A DNA stretch of 64,000 nt from Quadrisphaera setariae (GTDB taxonomy: Bacteria > Actinomycetota > Actinomycetes > Actinomycetales > Quadrisphaeraceae). Location of the stretch: NCBI RefSeq assembly GCF_008041935.1, contig NZ_VKAC01000012.1:62001-126000 (forward strand), given 5' to 3'. Below, piece after piece: positions 52,297 to 60,578 of this stretch (the stretch's first letter is position 1; each line of letters starts with the position of its first letter). The notes below the pieces were generated by a model. It was given only the letters and a program-made list of their open reading frames with translations. It ran no database searches and was not told the DNA's origin. The position numbers and the translations under genes were made by a program.

Positions 52297-53166
52297 ATGA
52301 GCCGAGAGCCAGAGGGCGAGCCGGCGGTCAGCGTGGCTGACCTGCACAAGCACTACGGGACCAAGCGCGCCGTCGACGGCGTCTCCTTCGAGGTGCCCGC
52401 CGGTCAGGTGTTCGCGCTGCTCGGCCCCAACGGGGCGGGCAAGTCGACCACGGTGGAGGTGCTCGAGGGCTACCGCGCCCGCACGTCCGGCGAGGTCCGC
52501 GTGCTGGGCGCCGACCCGGGCCGCCCGACGCCCGCCTGGCGCAGCCGGATCGGGATCGTCGCGCAGTCGACGAGGGACCTGTCAGACCTCACCGTCACCG
52601 AGGTCGTCAGGCAGTTCGCCACCTTCTACCCCCGCCCGCGCCGCCCCGAGGCCGTCATCGAGCAGGTCGGGCTCGCCGACGACGCCCGCACCCGCGCCAG
52701 CGCGCTGTCCGGCGGCCGTCGCCGGCGCCTCGACGTCGCGCTGGGGATCGTCGGAGACCCGGAGCTGCTGTTCCTCGACGAGCCGACCACCGGGTTCGAC
52801 CCCGAGGCGCGCCGGGAGTTCTGGGCGCTCGTGCAGCTGCTCGCGGCCGACGGCACGACGATCCTGCTCACCACCCACTACCTCGACGAGGTGGAGGTGC
52901 TCGCCGACGCCCTGGCCGTCATCGACGGCGGGCGGATCGTGGCCACCGGCACCCCCGCCACGCTCGGCGGGCGCGACCGGGCCGCGGCCACCGTCCGCTG
53001 GCGCGACGCCGGGGGCACCTGGCGCACCGAGCTGACGGGCGAGCCGGCGGCGCTGGTCGCGCGCCTGCACGCCGCGGGCGGCGAGCCCGACGGTCTCAGC
53101 GTCCACAGGCCCACCCTCGAGGACGCCTACCTGTCCCTGCTCACCCCCGCCGAGGTGTCCCGGTGA
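52297..53166 (+). CDS. ABC exporter ATPase (DrrA-like)
   Basis: A 289-residue ATPase. Walker A LLGPNGAGKST near residue 45, Q-loop IGIVAQSTRDLSDLTV, signature ALSGGRRRRLDVALG, Walker B LLFLDEPTTGFDPEAR and the H-loop TTHYLDE are all present. The C-terminal ~60 residues resemble the regulatory tail of drug-exporter ATPases. It pairs with the permease (GTGA overlap) and is followed by a histidine kinase and response regulator, a common set for antibiotic or peptide export. Confidence 0.93.
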   Translation: MSREPEGEPAVSVADLHKHYGTKRAVDGVSFEVPAGQVFALLGPNGAGKSTTVEVLEGYRARTSGEVRVLGADPGRPTPAWRSRIGIVAQSTRDLSDLTVTEVVRQFATFYPRPRRPEAVIEQVGLADDARTRASALSGGRRRRLDVALGIVGDPELLFLDEPTTGFDPEARREFWALVQLLAADGTTILLTTHYLDEVEVLADALAVIDGGRIVATGTPATLGGRDRAAATVRWRDAGGTWRTELTGEPAALVARLHAAGGEPDGLSVHRPTLEDAYLSLLTPAEVSR

Positions 53167-54029
53167 CGACGACCCCGACCACGCCGGCCGGCCCGCGCAC
53201 CCGCGCCGCCGCCGACGCCTCGGCCTTCCGCTCCCCCGCGTTCCTGCTGCGCACCTCGCTGGCGCGGACGGTGGTGGAGCTCAAGGAGCTCACCCGGTCC
53301 TGGGACGCGCTGGTCTTCAACGTGTTCTTCCCGATCATCTTCCTGTTCATCTTCGGGTCGGTCTTCTCCGGGGACGTGGCGCCCGGCGTGAGCTTCACGC
53401 AGTACTTCACCGCCGGGATGGCCGCCTCCGGCGTGCTGCTCGTGAGCTTCCAGTCCCTCGCCATCTCCATCGCGGTGGAGCGGGACGACGGCCTGCTCAA
53501 GCGCCTGGAGGGCACGCCCATGCCGCCGGCGGCGTACTTCCTCGGCAAGGTGGGGCTCGTCGTCGTCACCGGTGCCGTGCAGATGGCGGTGCTGCTGACC
53601 GCCGCGCACCTGCTCTTCGACGTCGACCTGCCGGCCGGGCCGCAGCAGTGGTGGACCCTGGCGTGGGTGACGGTGCTGGGCGCGGCGGCGGGCACGCTGC
53701 TGGGCATCGCCTACTCCAGCGTCCCCCGCACCGGGCGCTCCGCGAGCGCCGTCACCGCGCCCGTCGTCCTGGTCCTCCAGTTCATCTCGGGGGTGTTCTT
53801 CGTCTACAGCCAGCTGCCGGGGTGGATGCAGGACGTCGCGGCGGTGTTCCCGCTGAAGTGGATGGCGGAGGGGTTCCGCGCCGCGCTGCTCCCGGACTCG
53901 ATGGCGGCGGCCGAGCCGTCGGGCTCCTGGCAGCTGGGCGTCGTCGCGCTGGTGCTGCTCGGCTGGACGGCGCTGGGGCTGGTGCTGTGCCGGACGACGT
54001 TCCGCTGGCGCCGCCGCGGGGACGGCTGA
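53163..54029 (+). CDS. ABC-2 type transporter permease (DrrB-like)
   Basis: A 288-residue membrane protein with six predicted helices. It has the ABC-2 features LTRSWDALVFNVFFPIIFLF, the loop ERDDGLLKRLEGTPMPPAAY that contacts the ATPase, and QFISGVFFVYSQLPGWMQDV near the end. It forms the export channel with the preceding ATPase. The GTG overlaps the ATPase stop. Confidence 0.92.
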   Translation: MTTTPTTPAGPRTRAAADASAFRSPAFLLRTSLARTVVELKELTRSWDALVFNVFFPIIFLFIFGSVFSGDVAPGVSFTQYFTAGMAASGVLLVSFQSLAISIAVERDDGLLKRLEGTPMPPAAYFLGKVGLVVVTGAVQMAVLLTAAHLLFDVDLPAGPQQWWTLAWVTVLGAAAGTLLGIAYSSVPRTGRSASAVTAPVVLVLQFISGVFFVYSQLPGWMQDVAAVFPLKWMAEGFRAALLPDSMAAAEPSGSWQLGVVALVLLGWTALGLVLCRTTFRWRRRGDG

Positions 54030-55211
54030 GTGGACTTCTGGGAGCGCAGCCGGGTCGGCTGGCACGCCGCCTGGTACGGCGTGCTGGCCGTCACGGCCGT
54101 GGCGGTGCTGACGCTGTCCGGCGCGCCGCTCGCCGACCGGCTCACCGGGGTCGCGGCGCTCGCCGGTGCCGCGGGGCTGTACGCGGCCGTCGGCACCCGG
54201 CTGCTGGCGCAGTCCGTGACGGGGCCGAGGGCGGTGGCGACGTACGCCGTCTACACCGGCGGCGTCGGCGCCTGCCTGGTCGTCCTCTCCCTGGCGCTCA
54301 GCCCGGGAGTGGCGCTGGCTCCGCTGTTCGTGCTCTTCCCGCAGGCCTGGGCCATGGTCGAGCGCCGCGGGCCGGCGGTGGCCGTCGTCGTCCTCACCCC
54401 CGCCGCCCTCGCCGTGGTGCAGGCCGCGCAGGGCAGCTGGCGGCCCGGGGCGCTCACCGACGCGGTCGTGACGGCGTTCCTGCAGTCGGCGGCGGCGATC
54501 GTCCTGGGGCTGTGGATCACCGGGCTGGTGCGTGAGAGCGAGCAGCGCGCCGACCTGCTCGCCGAGCTCACCGCCACCCGGGCGGAGCTGGCCACCGCTG
54601 AGCACGCCCGCGGCGTGCTCGCCGAGCGGGAGCGCCTCGCAGCGGAGATCCACGACACCCTCGCGCAGGGCTTCCTCAGCATCGTGGCCCTGTCCCAGGC
54701 CGCCCGAGACGGTCAGACCCACGAGCGCCTCGGCCTCATCGAGGCCACGGCCCGCGCCAACCTCGCCGAGGCGCGGGCCATCGTCGCCGCGCACTCCCCG
54801 CCGGACCTCGCCGCCTCCCAGCCGGGAGCGCGGCTGCTCAGCGCGCTGGAGCGCCTCGCCGCGCGCACGACCGCCACCGACGGGACCACCGTCGACCTCG
54901 ACCTGCCGACCGCGCTGCCGCCGCTGCCCCCCGAGGTGGAGGTGGTGCTGCTGCGGGCCGCCCAGGAGGGCCTGGGCAACGCCCGCCGGCACGGCGCCGC
55001 CACCCGGGTCGCCCTGGCGCTGGCCGTGGACGCCGAGGGCGTCGAGCTCACCGTCACCGACGACGGGACCGGGCTCGCGGCGGCCCCCACCGGCACCGGC
55101 TACGGGCTGGCCGCGATGGCGGCCCGCGCCACCCAGGTGGGCGGCTCCGCCGTGCTCGAGGCGGGCGGAGGTGGCGCCGGGTGCGTCCTGCGCGTCAGGG
55201 TGCCGGCATGA
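54030..55211 (+). CDS. NarL-type sensor histidine kinase
   Basis: A 393-residue kinase. Five or six N-terminal membrane helices form a sensor without a large external loop. After a coiled linker, the HisKA_3 phosphorylation motif is RLAAEIHDTLAQGFLSIVAL, and the ATPase has QEGLGNARRHGAATRV (N box) and DDGTGL, GYGLAAMAARATQVGG (G boxes). The GTG directly follows the permease stop. The compact sensor and the linked exporter suggest it detects a membrane-active compound. Confidence 0.92.
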   Translation: MDFWERSRVGWHAAWYGVLAVTAVAVLTLSGAPLADRLTGVAALAGAAGLYAAVGTRLLAQSVTGPRAVATYAVYTGGVGACLVVLSLALSPGVALAPLFVLFPQAWAMVERRGPAVAVVVLTPAALAVVQAAQGSWRPGALTDAVVTAFLQSAAAIVLGLWITGLVRESEQRADLLAELTATRAELATAEHARGVLAERERLAAEIHDTLAQGFLSIVALSQAARDGQTHERLGLIEATARANLAEARAIVAAHSPPDLAASQPGARLLSALERLAARTTATDGTTVDLDLPTALPPLPPEVEVVLLRAAQEGLGNARRHGAATRVALALAVDAEGVELTVTDDGTGLAAAPTGTGYGLAAMAARATQVGGSAVLEAGGGGAGCVLRVRVPA

Positions 55212-55861
55212 CCTCTGCCGCTGGGTCGACCCCGCTGCGCCTCGTCGTCGTCGACGACCACCCGGTGGTCCGCGCGGGCATCGTGGCGCTGCTCTCCGCG
55301 GAGGCCGACCTCGCCGTGGTGGCGGAGGTCGACGACGGCGACGGCGTGCTCGCCGCCTACGAGCAGCACCGCCCCGACGTGGTGCTCATGGACCTGAGGA
55401 TGCCCGGGGTGGACGGCGTCACCGCGACCAGCCGGCTGAAGGCCGCCCACCCCGGTGCCCACGTCCTCGTGCTCACCACCTACGACACCGACGCCGACGT
55501 CCTGCGCGCCGTCGAGGCCGGCGCCACCGGCTACCTCCTCAAGGACGCACCCCGCGCGGCCCTCACCGACGCCGTCCGCCGCGCGGCCCGCGGTGAGACG
55601 GTGCTGGCGCCGCCCGTGGCGGCGAAGCTGCTCACGCGGATGCGCGAGCCCGCCGCCGAGCGCCTCACCGCCCGCGAGACCGAGGTGCTGGCGTGCGTGG
55701 GGCGGGGCTTGAGCAACCCGGCCATCGCGAACGAGCTCTTCATCGGCGAGGCGACGGTCAAGAGCCACCTCCTGCGCGTCTTCGCCAAGCTCGGCGTGGA
55801 CGACCGGACGGCCGCGGTGACGGTGGCGATGTCGCGCGGCCTGCTGCCGCCGCCCCGCTAG
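55208..55861 (+). CDS. NarL/LuxR-family response regulator
   Basis: A 217-residue regulator. The receiver domain has VVVDDHPVVRAG, the phosphorylatable aspartate in VVLMDLRMPGVDG (about residue 60), and GYLLKDAP with the conserved lysine. The LuxR helix-turn-helix is LTARETEVLACVGRGLSNPA, then GEATVKSHLLRVFAKLGVDD. The ATG overlaps the kinase stop. It probably controls the exporter operon from the upstream palindrome (inference). Confidence 0.94.
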   Translation: MTSAAGSTPLRLVVVDDHPVVRAGIVALLSAEADLAVVAEVDDGDGVLAAYEQHRPDVVLMDLRMPGVDGVTATSRLKAAHPGAHVLVLTTYDTDADVLRAVEAGATGYLLKDAPRAALTDAVRRAARGETVLAPPVAAKLLTRMREPAAERLTARETEVLACVGRGLSNPAIANELFIGEATVKSHLLRVFAKLGVDDRTAAVTVAMSRGLLPPPR

Positions 55862-56397
55862 CCCGCCGGCTGGCAGAAGCGCAGGTGGTTGCCGTACGGG
55901 TCGCCCACCGTGAAGGTCGGACCACCCGGCGCGTCCTGGTCCAGGCCGGGCCGCTGGTGCGCCCACAGCCTCGGGCGCAGCTCGGCGTGGAGGGCGCGGA
56001 CGTCGCGCACGGGGACCCAGACCACGGTGCCGGGGACGCCGTCCCCGTAGTGCTCCGACAGGTCCAGGACCACCTCGTCGCGGCGCAGGCGCTGGTAGAG
56101 GGGGAGGTCGGGCTCGAAGCGGTGCTCCCACAGCAGCTCGAAACCGAGCTGGGAGTAGAACTCGCGCCCGACCTCCCCGTCGAGCACCCGCAGCACGGGC
56201 ACCGGTGCTCTCAGCTGCGGCGGCTCCTCCCCGGGAGCCAGGAGCGCGGAGGCGGTGTTCCAGTCGCGGTGGCCCAGCTGGTGCGCCACCAGCTCCAGCG
56301 CAGCGGAGTGCGTCAGGTCCACCCCGCGGGCGGACAGGTCCTTCCGCAGGGCCCGGGCTGCGGCCTTGGCGGTCTCGACGTCGACGATCACAGTCAT
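55858..56397 (-). CDS. Glyoxalase/VOC-superfamily protein
   Basis: A 179-residue protein. An N-terminal helical domain of about 60 residues (TAKAAARALRKDLSARGVDL, LVAHQLGHRDWNTASALL) precedes a VOC fold with VPVLRVLDGEVGREFYSQLG and FTVGDPYGNHLRFCQP. The two-part layout is known for glyoxalase-related resistance-type proteins. Its substrate is unknown. The gene converges on the response regulator with a 4-base overlap. Confidence 0.78.
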   Translation of the reverse strand: MTVIVDVETAKAAARALRKDLSARGVDLTHSAALELVAHQLGHRDWNTASALLAPGEEPPQLRAPVPVLRVLDGEVGREFYSQLGFELLWEHRFEPDLPLYQRLRRDEVVLDLSEHYGDGVPGTVVWVPVRDVRALHAELRPRLWAHQRPGLDQDAPGGPTFTVGDPYGNHLRFCQPAG

Positions 56398-56451
56398 CCC
56401 TCGCTCCGCGCCGTGCTCCGGGTGCCCGCACTGCCGCAGGTGGCGCTGAGC

Positions 56452-56952
56452 TCAGCGGACGACGGTCGGTCGCTCGAGGGCTGGCGCGTCCACCGGGGTG
56501 CGGGCGGCCGGCCGCGCCGGGCCGTGCCTCCACTGTGCTCCGCCGCGGTGCCTCACCGCAAGGAGGACGAGGACGACGACGGCGAGGGCCAGCTGGGCGC
56601 CCACCAGCCCTTCGGCCACGGCCATCAGCCCGTGCGCCGCGCCGTCCGACCGCGCGGCGCCGGGCAGCAGCGACGCGGCGTGCTCGCCGTGGTGGCCCAC
56701 GACCGCCGCGGCAGCCACGGGCCCGGCGGCCGCCGCGGCGTGGTCGAGCACCATGAGCGCGAGCATCGCCGCGTCGAGCACGGCGCAGCCCACCCACGCG
56801 CGGGCTCGCTCGAGGTGGCGTGCGCAGAGCACGCACCCGAGCGCCAGCGGCAGCATCGCCAGCGCCACCGCGCTCGGTCCCGCCACCGCGAGCGCGCCGT
56901 GGACCAGCGCGGCGGTCACCGCGAGGACCTGGCCCACGGCGCGCACGCTCAC
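56452..56952 (-). CDS. Membrane protein, unknown function
   Basis: A 166-residue protein with four hydrophobic segments and a basic, Pro-rich tail. Histidines recur near membrane edges (MVLDHAAAAA; VVGHHGEHAAS), which might bind a metal. The GTG lies 5 bases after the amine oxidase stop, so it is in that operon and may serve copper supply or enzyme maturation (inference). No family recognised. Confidence 0.65.
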   Translation of the reverse strand: MSVRAVGQVLAVTAALVHGALAVAGPSAVALAMLPLALGCVLCARHLERARAWVGCAVLDAAMLALMVLDHAAAAAGPVAAAAVVGHHGEHAASLLPGAARSDGAAHGLMAVAEGLVGAQLALAVVVLVLLAVRHRGGAQWRHGPARPAARTPVDAPALERPTVVR

Positions 56953-56957
56953 CTGGC

Positions 56958-58928
56958 TCAGCGCCCGGAGGAGCAGTGCCCGTTGCTGCTGGTCAGCACG
57001 GCGGGAACGCCGAGGGCGGGGTTCCTGTCGAAGAACCCGTGGGGCTTGAGCTGGAACCCGGTGTAGTCGGTGGGCATGACGGGCCAGTCCTCCGGGCGCG
57101 GGAAGTGCGTGAGGCCGAAGGTGTGCCAGAGCACGACGTCGGTGTCCTCCACGGACCGGTCCGACGCCGTGTACGCGGGCAGGCCCGCGCCACCGGGGTG
57201 CTGGTTGACGAGGTCACCGGCGGCGTACCGCTGCGCCGGGTCGTGGGGGGTCACCCACAGGTGCTTCGTGGAGAACGCCGCGCGCGAGGCGACCACCGAG
57301 CTCGGGTCGGCCAGCAGCGCGGGGCTGGGCTGCGGGCACAGGGCGTAGCCGACGGGCTCGCCGAGCCGGTTGGGCACCGACGGGTTGGTCACCACCCAGG
57401 TCCGCCCGACGGTGGCGTCCGACATCCGCTGCGCCTCCCCCTCGGAGGTCAGCGGGGTCATCACGCGGGTGAAGGCGTTGCCGTAGGGGTTGCCCGGCCC
57501 CACCGGCACGCGTGCCGCGTCGACCTCGACCACGGTGTTGCCGGTCCACCCGCCGTCGTCGTCGGGCCGCTGGTCCACCGCCATGTCGAGCCTCGCGGAG
57601 AACAGGTGCTGGTGGAAGGGCGCGCCCAGGCCGGGGGCCATCTGCGTGGCGTAGGGGTGCTCCTCGCCGCGGTAGGCGGAGGTGAAGACGATGCCGGTGG
57701 CCTTGGCCTCCAGCTCGATGCGGCCGTCGGTGTAGAGGTACCAGTAGAAGCCGTAGTCGTAGTTGCCGATGGTGGTGAAGAAGCTGATGACCATCCGGCG
57801 GGCGCGGCGGGTGTCGGAGGCGCCGGTGAACATGTCGGAGTGCTTCCACCCGACGCCGTAGTCCTCCTCGTGGAGGCAGATCGCGTTGCGGATGGTGCGC
57901 GGGGTGCCGTCCTCGGCGGCGATGACGGCGTCGAGGTAGGTGATGTCGCCCAGGCAGTCGCAGCCCAGCTCGAGGCTGTTGGAGTACCGGGCGAACAGGT
58001 ACTCGCCGGTGTCGAAGTAGTTCTGCCAGAACCTCACCGGTGAGGGGTCGGCGTAGGGCACGACCATCTCCGAGATCGACGCGCGGTGCAGGATCGAGCG
58101 CCCGTCGAGCCCCACCTGGTGCAGCACGAGCCCCTCGCGGGCGTCGAAGCCGATGCGGGCCTCCCACCCGGCCCACCGGACGACGTCGTCCTCCACCGTG
58201 AACGACGGTCCCTGCGGCTGGGTGATCTCCAAGGGTCGCAGCTCCCGGGCGGGAGCGGTGTGGACGCCGGAGAGCAGGTCGCCGCGCTCGGTGGGCACCG
58301 GCAGGTCCAGGAGGTCGTGGACGGCGTTCACCGCGCCGGTGGTGATGTCGACGTAGGCGACCACGCCGTCCACCGGGTGCGCCCAGGGCAGGTCGTCGGG
58401 GTCGGCCTGGTGGAACCCGAGCACGCGCACGATGCGGTGGCCGTGCTCCTCGGGGAAGTACGAGCCGGCCGAGAGCGGCACGGCCCGCACGTCGGCCACC
58501 GCCACGCCGCGCTTCGCCAACGCCGCGGCCCAGCGCTCGTCGCCGGCGAGCAGGCCCTCGATGACCTCGAACTCGCCGTCGAGGATGGGCATGTGGCCAT
58601 CGAGGCCGTCCACGACGGTGCTGGCCGTCACGGCCGGTCCGCCGGCGGCCGCGAGGTCGACGTGGGCGTCGGTGCCGGTGCCGGTGGCCCTGTCGAGCAG
58701 CATGACCCGCACCGACCGGGGCACGGGATCGCCCTCCCGCCAGCTCCGGACGACGTCCTTGTGGGGCTCGTCGGGGCCGATGAAGACGAAGGCGGTGCTC
58801 TCGCCCGCCAGCCCGGCGGCGCGCACGGCGTCGGCCGCGGCGGTGATCTCGGCCGGGGACAACCGGGAGAGCGGGTGGGTCGCCGTGGATGCGGTGGAGG
58901 TCGTGGTGGGCTCGTCGATGAGGGTCAT
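56958..58928 (-). CDS. Copper-containing primary amine oxidase
   Basis: A 656-residue amine oxidase. The topaquinone precursor tyrosine is in FFTTIGNYDYGFYWYLYTDG (N-Y-D consensus), the general-base aspartate in YFDTGEYLFARYSNSLELGC, and copper-ligand histidines in APFHQHLFSARLDM and near the C terminus (FGLTHFPRPEDWPVMP). It oxidises a primary amine to aldehyde, ammonia and H2O2. No signal peptide is seen, so it acts in the cytoplasm. The ATG has an AGAAGGA ribosome site. APC permeases on both sides and IclR suggest an amine-uptake and -degradation cluster. Confidence 0.95.
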   Translation of the reverse strand: MTLIDEPTTTSTASTATHPLSRLSPAEITAAADAVRAAGLAGESTAFVFIGPDEPHKDVVRSWREGDPVPRSVRVMLLDRATGTGTDAHVDLAAAGGPAVTASTVVDGLDGHMPILDGEFEVIEGLLAGDERWAAALAKRGVAVADVRAVPLSAGSYFPEEHGHRIVRVLGFHQADPDDLPWAHPVDGVVAYVDITTGAVNAVHDLLDLPVPTERGDLLSGVHTAPARELRPLEITQPQGPSFTVEDDVVRWAGWEARIGFDAREGLVLHQVGLDGRSILHRASISEMVVPYADPSPVRFWQNYFDTGEYLFARYSNSLELGCDCLGDITYLDAVIAAEDGTPRTIRNAICLHEEDYGVGWKHSDMFTGASDTRRARRMVISFFTTIGNYDYGFYWYLYTDGRIELEAKATGIVFTSAYRGEEHPYATQMAPGLGAPFHQHLFSARLDMAVDQRPDDDGGWTGNTVVEVDAARVPVGPGNPYGNAFTRVMTPLTSEGEAQRMSDATVGRTWVVTNPSVPNRLGEPVGYALCPQPSPALLADPSSVVASRAAFSTKHLWVTPHDPAQRYAAGDLVNQHPGGAGLPAYTASDRSVEDTDVVLWHTFGLTHFPRPEDWPVMPTDYTGFQLKPHGFFDRNPALGVPAVLTSSNGHCSSGR

Positions 58929-58962
58929 GGGGTCCTTCTCTGTCGAGGCTCAGGTCGGCGGG

Positions 58963-60441
58963 TCAGATCTGGGGCGCGCCCTCGGCGCGCGGGGTGAGGA
59001 GCAGCTCGGCGGCGGCCGCCGGCCGGGCCGCGGCGAGCACCCAGCCCGCTGCCAGCGCGGCGAGCAGGAGCACGCCGGCGCCGACGCCCAGCACCACCGA
59101 GCCGCCCATGAGCAGGGGCAGGTTGACGACGACGAGGGCCAGCGCCCCACCGAGGCCCACCAGCCCGAGCGCCGGGGCCACGAGGGTGTGCCAGGCGCGG
59201 CGGTCGGCGCGGGTGCGGCGGAAGAAGACGATGACGGCGATGCAGGTCAGGAGCATCAGCGCGATGATCCCGACGGTCGCGAGGCCCGACAGCCAGGTGA
59301 ACACCTGCACCACGGGGTCGAGCCCGGCGGCCGCGCAGATCACGAGCAGGGCGGCGCCGACGAGCGACGTCGCCAGCGAGGCCACGTGCGGGGAGCCGTG
59401 GTGGGCGTGGCTGGCACCGGCGACGGCGGGCAGGACCTGAGCCCTCGCCAGGGAGAAGACGTACCGGGCGAGCACGTTGTGGAAGGACAGCACCGCGGCC
59501 AGGAGGCTGGTGAGGAGCAGCACCTGGAGGACGTCGGAAGCGGCGGTGCCCAGGTAGCGCTGCGCGGCGTTCGCCACCATGGCGCCGGGGTCGGAGGCCG
59601 CCACGGCGACGGCCTCCTCGTCCCCGTAGGCCGAGACCACGGCCCACGCCGACAGCGTGTAGAAGACGCCGATCGCGGCGAGCGCCACGTACGTGGCCAG
59701 GGGGATGGTCCGCTCCGGGGTGCGGGCCTCGTCGCGGAACACCGCGGTGGCCTCGAACCCGATGAACCCGGCCACGGCGAACATGAGGCCGAACGCGGGA
59801 GCACCCGAGAGCAGCTGCGACGGCTCCACGAGCGCCGTGGACAGGCCGGCCCCGTCCGCCCCGCCGCGCAGCACGACGGCGGCGTCGAGCACGAGGACGA
59901 TGGCGATCTCGGCGAGCAGCAGCACACCCAGCACCCGTCCGGACAGCTCGATGTGGCGGTAGCCGAGCCAGCCGCAGACCGCGACACCCGCGAGCGCCCA
60001 CGCCCACCAGGGCAGCGCGAGACCCACCCACGACGAGACCAGCTCGCCCGTGGCGTAGCCGAGGTAGGCGTACACGGCGCCCTGCACGGTGACGTAGCTG
60101 GTGAGCGCCACGAACGCGCTGCCGAGACCGGCGCTGCGGCCGAGGCCGACGCCGACGTAGGAGTAGAACGCGCCGGCGTTGGGGACGTGGCGGGTCATCG
60201 CGGTGAAGCCGACCGCGAACAGCGCCAGCACCACGGCGGCGACGGCGTACATCGCCGGGTAGGCGGCGCCGTTGCCGTTGGCGATGCCGATCGGCACGGA
60301 CCCGGCGACGACGGTGAGGGGCGCCGCGGCCGCGACGACCATGAAGACGATCGAGCCGACGCCGAGGCGCCCGGTGAGGCGCTCGGCTCGGCCGTCCGGC
60401 ACGAGCGCGGGGGCTCCGGAGGGAGCTGACGTGGTGGCCAT
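58963..60441 (-). CDS. APC-family permease (amine/amino acid)
   Basis: A 492-residue membrane protein with 12-14 helices. SIVFMVVAAAAPLTVVAGSV and GAFYSYVGVGLGRSAGLGSA are typical of the APC branch found with amine-catabolic genes; FIGFEATAVFRDEARTPERT is the helix-6 region. The ATG at 60441 is the family start; the longer frame upstream is unsupported. It is the first gene of the amine oxidase operon, 34 bases before it, and is the likely amine importer. Confidence 0.9.
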   Translation of the reverse strand: MATTSAPSGAPALVPDGRAERLTGRLGVGSIVFMVVAAAAPLTVVAGSVPIGIANGNGAAYPAMYAVAAVVLALFAVGFTAMTRHVPNAGAFYSYVGVGLGRSAGLGSAFVALTSYVTVQGAVYAYLGYATGELVSSWVGLALPWWAWALAGVAVCGWLGYRHIELSGRVLGVLLLAEIAIVLVLDAAVVLRGGADGAGLSTALVEPSQLLSGAPAFGLMFAVAGFIGFEATAVFRDEARTPERTIPLATYVALAAIGVFYTLSAWAVVSAYGDEEAVAVAASDPGAMVANAAQRYLGTAASDVLQVLLLTSLLAAVLSFHNVLARYVFSLARAQVLPAVAGASHAHHGSPHVASLATSLVGAALLVICAAAGLDPVVQVFTWLSGLATVGIIALMLLTCIAVIVFFRRTRADRRAWHTLVAPALGLVGLGGALALVVVNLPLLMGGSVVLGVGAGVLLLAALAAGWVLAAARPAAAAELLLTPRAEGAPQI

Positions 60442-60467
60442 GGGCGCCAACCCTGCGACGCCGGCGT

Positions 60468-60486
60468 TGCGCGGCTGTTCCGCGCA
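60468..60486 (+). promoter_or_regulatory. Inverted repeat, candidate IclR operator
   Basis: TGCGCGG-CTGTT-CCGCGCA, 7-base arms, 27 bases upstream of the amine permease ATG on the other strand. The divergent spacer holds a second repeat at 60510-60534. The IclR gene nearby is the likely ligand-responsive regulator of both directions. Confidence 0.5.
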
Positions 60487-60509
60487 CGGGTCCAGGCCGA
60501 GACCGTGAT

Positions 60510-60534
60510 CGAGAAGGCCCGCGAGGTCTTCTCG
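60510..60534 (+). repeat. Inverted repeat in the amine-cluster spacer
   Basis: CGAGAAG and CTTCTCG, 7-base arms 11 bases apart, between the two divergent permease genes. It may be a second regulator site or a hairpin in a leader; no further evidence. Confidence 0.35.
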
Positions 60535-60566
60535 TCTGAGGAAACACCGGCGCAACACACCTGGGC

Positions 60567-60572
60567 CACCCT
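60567..60572 (+). promoter_or_regulatory. -10 element of the permease-IclR operon
   Basis: CACCCT six bases before the GTG at 60579. Confidence 0.45.
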
Positions 60573-60578
60573 CACCCG